NCBI RefSeq assembly: GCF_040869045.1
Contig: NC_090319.1
Span: 393,839,601-393,903,600, forward strand
Length of the DNA stretch: 64,000 nucleotides
DNA from: Eurosta solidaginis
Taxonomy: Eukaryota; Arthropoda; Insecta; Diptera; Tephritidae
Direction: 5' to 3'
Shown: piece by piece, positions 12,551 through 25,502 of the stretch
Position numbering within the stretch: position 1 is the first letter of the stretch
Layout: the number at the start of each line of letters is the position of its first letter
Program-made: the position numbers and the translations under genes
The notes under the pieces: generated by a model
Database searches by the model: none
What the model saw: only the letters and a program-made list of their open reading frames with translations
What the model was told of the DNA's origin: nothing

Positions 12551-13269
12551 ATCACTGTATCACAGTGTTATTTATAATTGTTTAATCCATAATTGCAATA
12601 GCGTGGAGACGAATGCCGACAAAACCACAGCTCCTCAGTATCACTTTTTTGATCAAGTGCCACAAATTTCCCATAATGTAATTTTGCAAACATTTATTTG
12701 TATTATTGTATGCATTCGCATTTTCAATTATACGACGTGCAACTAACAGAAAAATATAAATAAAAAAATAAAATTTAAAATTTAAAATAATTGAAAAAAA
12801 AATCGACTAATCTTCGAGTCAGACAAGTATGTTATTTAGATATTAATCAGCACTAACTGCAAGTGCACATGAAAGTGAGTTGAGCCGGTGAACGAACACA
12901 CAAAGTGAGTTGTTGGTGTACACTTGAATACATATACGATGACAAGCGAAAAACAATAACAACGACATGAGTAAAACAATGCAATATCACAGTTTTACGT
13001 GGCAAACATTGCAATGTTGTTGTTGTATTACTTTTATTGTTGTGGCAAATAAGCTTTTTAAACTACTGGTATTTCGCACTCAAGGCGCTGTTTGTTGCTA
13101 AGCAGACATCTTGGCTGCATCCAGTCATCGCTTTCCCACTTCAATTTCTACCTGCAGTAATTGCCAACGCCAACATCTTCAAGAGACTACCGCCGCCGTA
13201 ACCACTTAATCTGTGTATGAAAGTTATTGCAAAGTGGTTACCGAGTTATAATATTCGGCATGTAAAGTA
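12551..13269. other. Gene-free stretch
   Basis: AT-rich and CAA/GTT-rich sequence with no recognised feature. Confidence 0.45.
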
Positions 13270-13640
13270 GCAGCCACCGTGGTGTGATGGTAGCGTGCTC
13301 CGCCTACCACACCGTATGCCCTGGATTCGCACCCCGGGCAAAGCAATATCAACAATTTTAGAAATAAGGTTTTTAAATTAGAAGACAATTTTTCTAAGCG
13401 GGGTCGCCCCTCGGCAGTGTTTGGCAAGCGCTCCGGGTGTATTTCTGCCATGAAAAGCTCTCAGTGAAAACTCATCTGCCTTGCAGATGCCTTTGGGAGT
13501 CGGCATAAAACATGTAGGTCCCGTCCGGCCAATTTGTAGGGAAATCAAAAGGAGCACGACGCAAATTGGAAGAGAAGCTCGGCCTTAGATCTCTTCGGAG
13601 GTTATCGCGCCTTACATTAATTTATTTTTTTTTAAAGAAA
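13270..13640 (+). mobile_element. tRNA-derived SINE, near full length
   Basis: The head is tRNA-like: an A-box-like GATGGTAGCGTG near 13286 and a B-box-like GGATTCGCACC at 13323-13333, as in RNA polymerase III promoters. The body has the blocks GGGGTCGCCCCTCGGCAG, TGTATTTCTGCCATGAAAAG, GGGAGTCGGCATAAA and AGAAGCTCGGCC, and ends near ATCGCGCC followed by an AT-rich T-run tail. Other copies in the window (56176, 60942, 62705 and 62959) share these blocks. From memory this body resembles a high-copy tephritid SINE. No target duplication is obvious. Confidence 0.8.
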
Positions 13641-16600
13641 GTGGAAAGAAAAAAGTTTGCAACACGCGTTAGTCTGGAGATACATAGCTCATTTCACAGC
13701 AGGGATATTGTTGCAGCAGCAGATCTTGTTCGGACTCTGTTGTTGGTACGCGGCAGTTGTACGTAATTTATGCAACATGCTGGCATGCAACTTTTCCATG
13801 TAAGTACGCATTTGTGGTTACAAAACGATGGGTGGCGAGTGTGGGCTGCGTGGTAGCTGTGACTTTGAAGAAAAGTGTGAGTGTCATGTCGTCTGTTAAT
13901 TTACGCTGGAAATTGTTTAACAAAATCAATCCACAAAGATTCACAATATTTATGTACATGCGGATATTGGGATATTTCTTCTTTAGACATTTAGATTTCT
14001 AACAGCATGCAAACTGTTACGGAATGGATGTGTCGAATAAATACATTACATTCTACCTTTTAAATCAATATTTCTCAAAAGGAGAATAAGGTTTGCCCAC
14101 AAAATGCGGGTGCAAAAGGGTTCGAATGGAATTTCACCCGATTTAATAGATCGCAATGCAACATTATAAACATTTTAGAGGGATAGAAGAAAAAAAAATG
14201 AGCTTGAAGTAGCAACATTCCATATGGAGTATTCTTGAGTAACGCTGGAGACATAACGACCCGCAATCGCTGAGATTTTAAGTAATTTATTGGTTACGAT
14301 TAGCTTAGGAGGTTTGATAATTATTTCTTTTAAAGACGAGTATCTTTTAAATGCGAAACTTAAATTATTCCAACTATGACGATTGGAACAACGGAATCCC
14401 AGCTATGAAGGTAGATAATTAAACGTCGCTATTTTCGACGAACCAAAAGGAAATTTTTTAGCTAATGGTCTTATTTGTATTTTCGCCGCCCTTTTCTCGC
14501 TGTTTCAGTTTGAGACGGGTGGACAGGACATGACACGTTGGAACCACATAGTTTGTGCAAAAAAAGACCGCTTCGGTGTCATTACTTATTTTATACTACA
14601 TAAAACAAACTAAAACTGGGAAAAAATGAAGTATGCAAACAAACAAATACAAACAGGTTGGCCCAACTGTAGATAATGCAGCTTTCATTCCATGTTAGCC
14701 GCGGGTCGAGTCTAGGTGAAACTTCTAAACAGTAGCGGGAAATTTCTTGACTATGATGACGTGAGGGAAGCCATCGCAATACGTCAGTAAATGGTTGTTT
14801 CTTTTAATTTTGCCCTAGTAATAAAAATAATAATTGAATAACAATTATCATTACCCGGTGTTGAACTCATGGATTCATAAAAAAATTAAATAAAACAAAA
14901 ACTTTATAAGAGCAGAGTCATGTATGGTTCGTATATCTGCTTTTTTCGTGGATTAAACACCAACCTTTGAGTTTCTCTGGAATAGCCCATACGCACGTAT
15001 ATTTTTAGAACGTTTCGACCATCTGGCTTTTTTATTGACGTACTTAATGATCAGCGAAACAAATACTTTAAATCCGATAAATATGTTAAATCAGCTCATT
15101 TTTGGCTTTGTTTTCAAAATATATTTAATTTAAGTAACTTTAGTTGATCACTTGTATTTACTTTTCATTTGACCAAATATATTTGCGACCACATAAAAAA
15201 GCGTGTTTACAGAGCGTTGGGGGTGGAGCAGCTGCTGCGGTATGGTTTGCTCATAAATATCAATTTTATTGCGCATCCAATCAACTCTGAACAATAAAAT
15301 ACTTAACGTCTGTTTGAAAGAGTGTGTGCCTAAGCAAATGAATCTTTTTTTTTTAATTGATAATTGACGCAGCTGTGCCTTCGAAATAAGTGATCGCACA
15401 CCACAAGCAGATGATCTTAAAATTCATGGCGATTGTTGTTGGAAAAAGCGTCTACATTACAAATTGGTTGCGCTGCCAAAACTAGATCTCACGCTTAATC
15501 AAATGCGTGCAAACCATTTTTTTTTTTTTTTATTAATTTTAGTTCAAATTTATTTCGCTACTCTAAGCTAATCCCAGTAAATTGTTTCAGCAGCTGTGCC
15601 AACAAAAAATTTGAAAATATAACAAAACAGATTAATTGTTAATGTATACAAAAAAAATATATATATAATATTAACACATTAATGGCCGGTCAGCTGTAAG
15701 ATTTTTATAAGTTAATAAAGCACAACAACAAATTAAACATATCACCGATATCGCCAAAAAGTGAAGACAGTCAAAAACAGAAACTAAAATTAAAAACTTA
15801 CTTAAAGCAAAAACAATAAACCTTGCAAACAAACTCAGAAAAAGACATAAGTTCAGCTGTTGTGGCGTCAAACCGAAATAACTCCAACAACAACAAAACA
15901 AAAATTGAGTTTATGTGTCGGAAACGTTTTGCCATATTTAGTCATCATTGAATACATCTTCTCCAACCCCAATGCGAGCATCAACTCGTACGTCTAGTAA
16001 GACGACAATCCGACTTTTAAACAATAAACGGACATTTTATTATTATATTATCGACTATAGAAATAAATTTGGTCATGCACTGGAAACTGGTTTCTGACGT
16101 TTTGGCTGTTAGTTGCCAACTGGTACGTATTTGCCTATTTGATTTCAAGTATTTGTTGATTTTTGCATATATTTGAACATATTACATGTTTCCAAATTTG
16201 TGACACTAATTCTTCACAATTAAAGCAAAAACGACGAGCATTGTCGTCGTAATTTCACAGTTAAGATAAAAAAAATAATAACATTTAGCCGAGCCAATTC
16301 TCTTCGGTGCCTTGAATTCAGTACCACTTGGCCTCATAACACTATATATACATATGAGTGTTTTCTTGGTATCGCTCTCACGCAGGCATATAGACAAAGG
16401 TCTTTGCTTGAAAGAAAAAAATATTAATTGAGTCTCTTGTAACACCGATGCCTACCGAACGTATGAAAAGGCGAGAAAACAGCTCCCGAATTACGTTTTA
16501 CGATCCGTGATCGAAACTTGTATTTTGATTCACAATGGCTCTGAAATTGTGGATTTGATTTTTATAAGTGAACTAGCGACAACTAGTACTTGTTAGATCC

Positions 16601-16892
16601 ATAACTTATTATAGTTTTAAGAAATAGTTTCACAGTTGCATAATTATCGTTTGAGTGAAAATGGTTTTCAGTCACTGATCGTAACACGTATACGGGCCCA
16701 GAAATTGTTGCAGAAATAGAATGTTTATGAAAATTAATCTGAAGTCCATTAAATCGTTAACAAATTATATTTTAGAGCTATGGATATTAGGTTCCTGGAT
16801 TCAAATTCCATCAATCTGGATAATCGCTAATCATAACTACCAAATGAATTAAGCTATCACTTTAAACAAGAAAATATGTAATAATTAATCGA
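13641..16892. other. Gene-free stretch
   Basis: AT-rich sequence with no convincing coding region. It holds one partial foldback relative at 14842-14885, listed separately. Confidence 0.45.
14842..14885. repeat. Half copy of the 9973 foldback
   Basis: CAATTATCATTACCCGGTG, then TTGAACTCATGGATTCATAA, matches the right arm of the foldback at 10045-10093 with about 80% identity by eye. No complementary left arm follows at full length. Confidence 0.5.
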
Positions 16893-16992
16893 TCTACCCG
16901 CAGACAAGCTCATCAGCTTCGGGGGTTATGCACTTATGATACTTGTTAACCTCTAAGTCTTTGAATAATAAATGAATGAATGAATGAATGAA
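16893..16992 (+). mobile_element. Probable LINE 3' end with (TGAA)n tail
   Basis: The phrase CTCTAAGTCTTTGAATAATA is followed by (ATGA)n at about 16969-16992. This is the layout of many R1/Jockey-type 3' ends with simple-repeat tails. Too little remains to classify it, and it could be a plain microsatellite. Confidence 0.35.
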
Positions 16993-17194
16993 ATGATCCA
17001 CAAATTCATTTACCTCTTATAGGAGGGGGAGTTAACTTTTCATGTTTTTTAAACGGTTTTATTTAGGTTGACTTGACAGGCTGCACGGCCGACCTTTGTG
17101 AACGAATTTTGTAATTAAAATTTAAGTAACTTCCCGATAAGCTACAAGCTTGAAACTTGGAATATAGTTCAGAACCCGATGAGAATGCAATAAT

Positions 17195-17520
17195 ACGAAA
17201 AAAATCGTCGCTAGGTGGCGCAAGGATCGAGATATTCACAAAAATCGTATTTGTGGTCCGATTTGGCCCATATTTGGAATAGAAGCCGACCTATGAAAAA
17301 AATCGCCGCTAGGTGGCGCAAGGATCGAGTTATTCACAAAAACCGTATTTGTGGTCCGATTTGGCTCATATTTGGAACACATAATACATACAAGGATAGA
17401 AAGCGACCTATGAAAAAAATCGCCGCTAGGTGGCGCAAATATCGAGATATTCAAAAAAATCGTATTTGTGGTCCGATTTGGTCCATATTTGGAACAAATA
17501 TTACATACCGTCCAGTAGAA
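17195..17520. repeat. Three diverged tandem units with CTCF-like core
   Basis: Three units each contain CGCTAGGTGGCGCA (17209-17222, 17307-17320, 17424-17437), followed by a cAAGGATCGAGATATTC-like block and GTATTTGTGGTCCGATTTGG. Spacings are 98 and 117 bp, so reading frame is not conserved between the first and second units. The 130-codon plus frame and the 72-codon minus frame across this block both arise from the repeat. A looser GTGGCGCAGAG occurs at about 17563. Confidence 0.8.
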
Positions 17521-17560
17521 GTGACATCAAAATATTTTGGAGTTGGAGGAGGGACAAGCA

Positions 17561-20187
17561 TACGTGGCGCAGAGTCGAGTAAAGTCTTTGGAAGGATTAT
17601 GCATTGAGGACTTAGATTGTAACAAATTGTCAGGAAAGAGTTCTTGTAATAATGAGTCACTAAATGAACTAAATAGAATGAGAAATAATAGGCAATTAAA
17701 TAAAGACTAAAAACTTGAAAATAAAATAATTAACGCTTTTATTTAATTGTCTGATCAACGTCCTAGATTGATGAGGAGTGTGATAACTAGTACCTAGGAC
17801 CTTCCTAATTATTTTCTAGCTTTTAGTATTATTATTATTTCATGTAAGTATTGTTTTCAATAAAACCGTTTAACTTAAAAAATTTTTTTAATTATTTTAT
17901 TTTAACATCTTTTTTTAGTTGATGGCAAGGTGTTTAAATTAAAAAAAAAAACAACTTGTGAGTATACCTGTTGTGTGACAACAATTATATAGATGCATAA
18001 ATTATATGACAACAGAATAAATGTTAGTTGTGAAAAATTACATTTGAACATATATTTGACGAACATGAGTGCACTACCCATCTAAGAAAATATTAGGAAT
18101 TGATTTTCCAGTCCAATGCTTTAAAAAAAGACTTGTGTCACAGTGGTGATAGGCCAACATTTTTTCCTTGTATTTCAATTAAAAATTTGTTTATTTACTA
18201 TCTACTTTCCCGCATGTCTATTTCACTTCACTCTTTTCTTATCCACGACTGCTTAATCCCTTCATGGGACCATTATAATAATCGGGTTTATCTCTACGCA
18301 TGTGAACGCAATTAAAACTCATTAAGAATTGTATGCACGCTAACATACAACAATTAATTAATAAAAATAACTTGGCCAGCAATTACATAGTTGTAAATGT
18401 TGTTGTAGCAATATAATTAGTCCAAAAAGCCTCAACCGCCGGCATTGTTTGCTTTACGTTTGTAATTTTTTTTATATACTTTGTGTTGATAAAGTAAGGC
18501 GATTTTTTTGCCGCATCAAAATAACGACAATTAGTTAAATAAAAAAATAAAAGCACTCAAATAATCAACCAGATGCATGTTCGAAGAAAGAACAGCGATT
18601 ACACCCTCATCAAATGTCACAATTCCCGCCAAACATCATCACTTTGGCGGTTGTCATTATAAGACGTTTGATATGAGTTTGTTTGGTCTCATTGTTATGG
18701 TTTTTAAACATGAGTGCAGGTGTTGTTGTAAGGCATTGTCCCTACAACTCGCTCCAATGAGGTGGATACGAGGTAGAGATGTTTATGGAAACTTCGGCAC
18801 CCACGGTACTAATTTCAAAATAAATAAAAAAAAGTAGGAATCGACAGACTCACTTTTTTGAAGTAAAAGGCTTCTACGTTTTAGTTCCAGAAATAATAAA
18901 AGGCAAAATTGTGTCTAAGCAAATTTTCGCTGAAACTTGAGATCAGAAAACATTGTACAACAATTGGTTTGTCTTAATACATTGCGAGATTCATAGTTAG
19001 TTCGAAATACGTCGAGACCTACATACTTATATTTTGAATTAGTGTCGTGCTAATCTGTACAATCAACATTTCATTTTTAAGCTCAAACAAATAAAAAAAA
19101 ACCGAACTAATATTAAATGGAGTGGCAACAACAGCTAACAAAGCGAAACAATTTGAAAAACACGGATTATGGGTAAAACAATTGTCATTTCGGCCAATTG
19201 TTGGAATAGCAAACGCTACAACACTTCAAACTGCGGTCAAAAAAGCATTAACAATAAAGAAAAACAAAAAACAACAGCGGCCGAACTCATTTAAGCACCT
19301 GATAACGCTAACAATGGCTAATGGCCTGCGGGCGTCACGGCAAATGCATCCAGACATCGCATGTCACAACAACAAAAAATGTTATTTATTGGGTTCTAAA
19401 ATGGAAATTAAAACTGAAAATTGTTTATAGTAAAGTTGATGGCAAAATATCTTTGCGGCAAGCAAATTGAATTTATATGCAAAACAGTGACAAAGGGTGC
19501 CAAAGAAAAAGATAAAATAAGCAATGATTAAAGGAAAATGTGTAATGAAAAATTACCAAAATAACATCAAATGACAGTTAAAAAAAGAAGCTACAATCGA
19601 AAGACACACAAAGCAGAGAAATTGAAACTCGATTTTGAAAAAGAGCCCAAAAATGATGAATTATCAAAAAAAAAAAGAGTTGCTGCGCAAAAGCCACAAT
19701 AAACACTCAATGAATTCACCAAAAATTAAAAATCAACAAAGCTAAAAAACACAAAAAAAAAAAACAACAACTACATTTGGTAAAAAAAGACTGTTTTCAA
19801 ATGAGTAATTACTTTTCATACAACGAAAACGCTTTCCAAGTGTTCAACCTGCTGTGGCGTATGCAAATGTGGCAAGTGCAGCACAAGTGCTTTGAGTTGG
19901 CACAGTGGCCAATGGGGGTATTGTAATGAAGATTTAAATTAAGATAACAAATGATAAATAATTAACAAATTAATGGAGCGATTAGAGAGCGGAAAGAAAG
20001 TATTTATATTTGTCTTAAGTGTAATCTCAAAAAATTACTCAAATTTCTGAAACAGTATTCGTGCCTACATAATAAACAACAGTAAAATAGTATCGTAGTT
20101 CTAGAAAACGCTTTATAAAACGGTTTGATGTAATAGAACGCTTTGGGCTGAGAACCACAGATTCATCGAACAGTTAAGCTTAGAAAT
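17561..20187. other. Gene-free stretch
   Basis: AT-rich sequence. Open frames at 18577-18837 and 19122-19430 show no family pattern and biased codons, and I treat them as chance. Confidence 0.45.
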
Positions 20188-20410
20188 CAAGCAGAGAATA
20201 ACTCTTGCCAATAAGCCTCTATTAATCTCTCATTATAGCTGCCCTGATGTATGGGTCGGAGTAGTGGACCTTCTCTCCGTGATGTCAATCGCTAGGTCAT
20301 GTTATGGGAATGCGCATAAAGTATTCCTATCGGCAACCGTATTTGGGAGAGGCCTCCACCAAGTATACTTGATCTCCCTTGGTGTTCGCAATTTTTGTCA
20401 GTTATGTTGA
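20188..20410 (+). pseudogene. Decayed non-LTR retrotransposon ORF fragment
   Basis: Two conserved phrases survive in different frames. CCTGATGTATGGGTCGGAG (about 20243) reads like the LMYGSE(A)W motif. CGCTAGGTCATGTTATGGG (20289) reads like the WLGHVMRM motif, followed by AAAGTATTCCTATCGG (KVFLS). Both motifs are typical of the region after the reverse-transcriptase domain in several non-LTR clades. Frameshifts and deletions separate them. Recognition rests on remembered motifs only. Confidence 0.45.
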
Positions 20411-23049
20411 AACAGAGATAGCTGATAGCAGAGATCTTCTAGCGGTTAAGCGCCAATTCATGGTGATGATGAAATTTTTCGTCTTTCTCCCCTCACTCAA
20501 AGCCACCAACATAATGGCGGATAGTCATAGTTTATGGTTCTAAATTTAGTCCTGCTTTATTGAAAACTGAAAAACTTTTTTACTTGGACTGTGAATATGC
20601 CCCAATTAAGCTAATTTTATAAAAAAAAAATTACAAAAAATATATTTACATTTTAAGTTGTTTTCGTGGTTTCCAATATAAAATTAGTTTAAAACATAGT
20701 ACATACGACGAATAGAAGACCTTAGGAATTGCCGAATTAAAAAAAATGTATTCTTAGAAAAGTTAAATACTAAAAAAAGTTCGTTAATTGAGAAAAGCAA
20801 TTTCGCAAGAATATTCATGTAAATAACGTTATAAATAGAACGCATAATTCAATCTTCCCCCTAACCAGGGGACGTAATTGTGATATCATCGCCTACTCAT
20901 ACAAAGTCAATAAATATAAACATACAAAACATTGTTGTGCCCGGATACTTAAAGTTTGCGAAGGGGCGGGGTGAATTCAGAAATATATTATCATAGGCAC
21001 ATAAGCGAACGAAGTGGAGAATGAATGCTTTTTGTTGAGCTAAAATTATGACGTTATGCCGAAAAATCAAGATTTGTTTATTTACCATGCAAATGGAATT
21101 GCTGAGTGGGTGATAAGAAATATGAAAAAATTAATAAATAATTATGAGCATGTAGCGCTATCTTTAGGCATAAAAATTTTTTTTATAGAACGCAATTGCT
21201 TAGGGGAGGCACGTGTTGTTGGCAACAGCTGCTACTTACTTGAAGTCCCCCTCAATCGGTGTGATCGATGTTTTGATCATATAGCCACGTTCACCCTTCT
21301 TTAGTAAAAAAAATGATTAATCCATTGAAATGTTATTTCATATTCACAATATGCGATTTGATGATAGCATTAACAATATTTATTTTATTTTTTTTTTTTC
21401 ACAGATAATCAACTGCAGTAAACAAATGCGGTCAATTGTTCTTTTGTAGGTATTCGTATATTATCTCGGTCCCATGTAGGTTTCGGATTGCCATCTAATC
21501 GAAAACTTGAGTGAAAGATGTGACTATATGTGCAATTTCTTCGGTCATCTTTTAAGTCGAAGACGTCAGCGCTTTTTTTAGGCCAATATTTACTTTTATT
21601 AATTACTTTCCCTATTTATTAAGTACAAATAATTTTGATTGCTTCTCTTGTCTTGCATTTTTTGCTTTCATTCTTCATGGAGGAATTAATAATGCATTAT
21701 TTGTATGAGTAAAATATTGTTAAATATATCAAAAGTAAATAAAAAGTTCAAAGTGTGAAAAAATTTTAATAATTTAATTAATAAACATTGTTTGCAAGCT
21801 ATGGTATTTTTTGGCATATTTTTCGATTTTCGTGCCTTTCTTGCAATCGCCAAAGTTGTGATTTTCCGTCCCTATCTCAACAGCAAAAAATCTACCAAAC
21901 AATTGTAACAAAAATTGTGAAAAATAAGCAAGGTTTCTTATCAATTTTCAAAATTCAAATCAGAATTTTTAGCAGTTTTGAAAGTTCTTTGACAACAAAA
22001 GAGCGAATATCGATAGCTGTTGTATCTTGAAGCGAAGCCAATTAAAATCATAATTTCCGGTTACTTCTTATTTCATCTATATACATATATGCTTGTTGTT
22101 GAGAGCCAAACAGAGCCAAAGTGAAATGCGCCATATAAAGCCATTGAGTTGGAATCCTTGGTTTAATGTACGGCAGAAGTGTCTGCCTGAATCGTTTTAA
22201 AAGTCTACTGGCTATATCTAAAAATAGCGGGGATGAATTTTGTTACTTTCAGGCTATTTTTTTCCTTGGATAAGCGGAGTACTTAATATCCAAATTTATC
22301 GAGCAAACATGCACTGTGCATAGAATAACCACATTTAATATTTTTTTCTTCTGCTAAATTTTAGGCGGCGCCTATTTTCATTATCTTTTTTCAAGATTTT
22401 ATTTTTACAAAATACCATCGGCAAATGCATCAGTTGCCAGCCGGTCATCACGTTCACGTCTCACAGCTTCTCACGTTTTCATTGTTGATTTACGAATGCA
22501 ATAAAAAACAATGTATTTGCATTTAATTCGTGTGCAGCAGCTCGCACTTGCCACAAAGTTTGATTTAAAAAACAACAATTGCAACAAAGCACCATTCTTG
22601 AGTCGATATGCATCGGCCAACACCATTTGAGCCACACTAATACGAATAGCGCATTGGCTAATAGTTAAACTTTATTGTTGAACTCGATCGGTGCTAACAA
22701 CTAACGGTCGCTGCCACCCCGTAGGCTCGTCGTTGGTTCACGAACTCTACATCATTGTTCCAATAGTTCATTGATCTGCCAAAAATAAAACAGACCGGTA
22801 GCATAACAGTCAATCGCAGCTGCAGGCGGGTAGTTGGTTGTCGAGTCTGCGCAGTGCGATGGGCGACCGAGGTGTGGCTGCCCAATTTAATGGATATGAT
22901 TTAGTGTCGTCGATTACTTTGCGCTTTGATTTTGGCTTAGGTATTGCTTTAGTTCGGTTTAATATTAACGCTTATTCATTTTTTTTAATTCAATTAGGAT
23001 TTTGCTCGTTTTTCTGCAGTTCTAATCAAAAACATATGATGTGTAAGGT
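20411..23049. other. Gene-free stretch
   Basis: AT-rich sequence. The section at about 22430-22880 is less AT-rich, but no exon structure is recognisable. Confidence 0.45.
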
Positions 23050-23057
23050 AATATTAG
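23050..23057. repeat. Target-site duplication, left (hAT)
   Basis: AATATTAG, identical to 24054-24061. Confidence 0.85.
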
Positions 23058-24053
23058 TAGAGATGCCACGAATAGTGAATTGGCCGAAGCGCCGAATATT
23101 CGGCACGAAATACATGCTTGTCTGGGCGCGTTAGCTGGATTAATACAAGTGGACACCTGTTTTCCTGCTTGTACATAACAGATCATGTAACTTTAATAAA
23201 TCTGACAATGGGAACTATTGGAACAATGTATCAAACTCCTCAAACCATTCGAAGAGATTACAAAAATAACGAGCTCAGGTATCTGTTGCATCTCTGAAGT
23301 GATTCCACATGCAGTAAATTTATTAAAATATCTGGGAAAAGCAGAGACAGCTGAGAAAGTACCAAATTTAGTAACAATGAGATCTTCACTGCAAGGCGAG
23401 TTTGAAAAGCGATTCAGCTTCGATGAAAAAAACAAATATCTGGTTGCTGCTTTTCTGGATCCTCGCTTCAAACCGTGTTTCCTAAGATTGGTTCAAGCAG
23501 AAAGAGCAAGACAAAAAATTTTTCTAGAAGCTCTGAAAATAGTACCGATAACGATTCTTCTCGAATTCGTAAGAAAAGAAGCCTGAATGAAAATGATAGG
23601 AGTACTGAAATACACGACAGTTTCTGGAACTGCTTTGAGGAAGTCGCTACAGATAATATGCGAAATGCTAATGATGAGGAGAACGTGGAGAGGAATGCTG
23701 TGGCAAAGTTTAAAAGTTTGCTAAAGTTTATCTTTCTTCTCCTGGAAGTAGCGTGTATAGTGAGACCTTATTTTCTGATGCTGGTAACATTTACGATGAA
23801 AAGCATAATCGTTTACTACCCAAAAATGATGAAAAGCTTATTTATGTCTAACATAACTTACCACTGATCAATTTTAACTACTAAAGTGTTGTAATTTGGA
23901 AATAAGTACATAATTTTGAGTAATATAGCGTGTCTTTTTTACATGATATGGTATTCAGTATTCGGCCGAATAATACTTACTATTCGGCCGAATACCGAAT
24001 AGCAAAAAAGTGACCGAATACCGAATAGTTGCCGAATATTCGTGACAGCTCTA
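23058..24053 (+). mobile_element. Non-autonomous hAT element, 996 bp, with TIRs and TSD
   Basis: The terminal inverted repeats are TAGAGATGCCACGAATA (23058-23074) and the complement of TAGAGCTGTCACGAATA (24037-24053), matching at 15 of 17 positions. An identical 8-bp duplication AATATTAG lies on each side, the size typical of hAT. Subterminal palindromes ATTCGGCCGAAT occur at 23960-23971 and 23982-23993, with related CCGAATATTCGG near the left end; these are candidate transposase-binding sites. The interior is a broken hAT transposase. The element can no longer make transposase but has the ends needed for mobilisation in trans. Confidence 0.9.
23206..23851 (+). pseudogene. Broken hAT transposase (ZBED-like)
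   Basis: Three reading frames are needed. From 23206 the frame starts QWELLEQCIKLLKPFEEIT and continues to a FLDPRFKPCF motif, the conserved middle of hAT transposases. A frameshift near 23500 leads to a frame with TEIHDSFWNCFEEVA. The C-terminal dimerisation region, ending at the stop at 23849-23851, is in a third frame from about 23720: LAKVYLSSPGSSVYS, then LFSDAGNIYDEKHNRLLP. The tract normally found between these parts, with the tryptophan-containing insertion, is missing, as are the N-terminal BED zinc finger and the first acidic residue. This is a pseudogene. Confidence 0.85.
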
Positions 24054-24061
24054 AATATTAG
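24054..24061. repeat. Target-site duplication, right (hAT)
   Basis: AATATTAG, identical to 23050-23057. Confidence 0.85.
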
Positions 24062-25473
24062 TCGAATATTTACGCCAACACAATGAACTAAAAAAAATTT
24101 TTTTAATTACAAAAAAACGAAGAAAATGTTCACTGCCGCACCTGCAGTTCCATCGCACCGTGTGATTATTTGGTTAATTTGATTTTGCTTTGTTTTTCAA
24201 TAATTTTTATTGCTTTATGAAATCAACTTTTTTTGTTCTTTGACATTTAGTTGCAATGCTCTCGCTGCTGCGACCCCTCGTCTAGGCTTTATTCGGCTAA
24301 GAATTTAATTTCACTTTAGCTTTTGTGCGAAGATTTTTCATTTTGAAATTCGTTGCACGTAAATTAATAATTTTTTATTTCTTTTTAAATGCGATTTTAT
24401 GCGACCGATGCCGTACAAAAAATTTGCTCGTCCGTGTTACAAGAAATTAACTAAAAAATAAAACAAACAAAAAATGTTGAGATACATAAATTTTATGCAC
24501 GTTTTTTATTTTGATTAATTGTCAAAAAAATTGTGTCGGTTTGCCACCGTGGTCCTAAAAACGTGGGAAGGTAAAATGAAGAGTTCCCAAAGAGAACAAA
24601 AATGCGTCTAAAACTTGTATTTTTTAATTTTTTTTAACTTGGCACGATTCTGATGACTTTTGTAGCTGTAAATTTGACTTGAGGCCCGGCAAAATGTTAT
24701 TGATCGCGATTATTTTCTTTCTGCAAAGTTTCAAAAATGCAGCGCTATATTCTCGTTCTCTGAAGAGACATTTTTTTTATTTGACCGCAGTGTGGATCGA
24801 AGTAAAAAAGCGGCGTCACATAAAATTTGGTCCTTAATAAACAATTTCATAAGTAGATAATCTCGTTGTATGTAAACTTGCTCTAACACGTAAAAGAATC
24901 CTAAGAGATCCCGATCGCTTTCGAGGGTCAAATTCGATCTCAAAGATAATTGATATCAGTGGCCAAAACGGCTATATTGAGGTTAACTCATCACTGCTTT
25001 TTGCACACCTGCATTCGATCTGAAATTATCATTGAAACAAATTTGGATCGTTTTCGTGTAATTTTTAATTGATATTCTTATGACACTTGTGACCACCTGA
25101 ACGACTGTCAAATGCAGCTGTTGAAATTGCGTTTAAGTGCTTGATTTTTTCTTTTTATAAAAGTTTCATTTTGGTTACACATTATTTATATAGACTACAT
25201 CCATTTTGAATTGCGTTTCAGTTATGATTTTGTGGTTGATCTTTGACATATATTGAGGAGTGCCCGTTCAGCTACGTGTTTTGCTTACTTAAATATTTTG
25301 CTCTTTTCGATATTTTAGCGTTTTTGTTCCTGTTATTTTTTTTCCTATATACAGTATACTCATGATAACTCAAATCGAATGTAATCGAATCAAATAGTTC
25401 GAACAACACTCGAGCAAGTAGCCGGAGATACCCGATTTATATCTGAAGAAAAAAGGTGCCAGTTTAGCAGCAC
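24062..25473. other. Gene-free stretch
   Basis: AT-rich sequence between two transposons with no recognised feature. Confidence 0.45.
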
Positions 25474-25481
25474 TCACCACA
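25474..25481. repeat. Target-site duplication, left (giant foldback)
   Basis: TCACCACA, identical to 38864-38871. Confidence 0.85.
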
Positions 25482-25502
25482 GACGTCCCTTATTTTAGCG
25501 GC

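Noticed and set aside
17215..17607. 130-codon frame with internally repeated peptide
   Set aside because: It is a translation of a tandem repeat whose spacings (98 and 117 bp) do not keep frame, and the opposite strand is also open.
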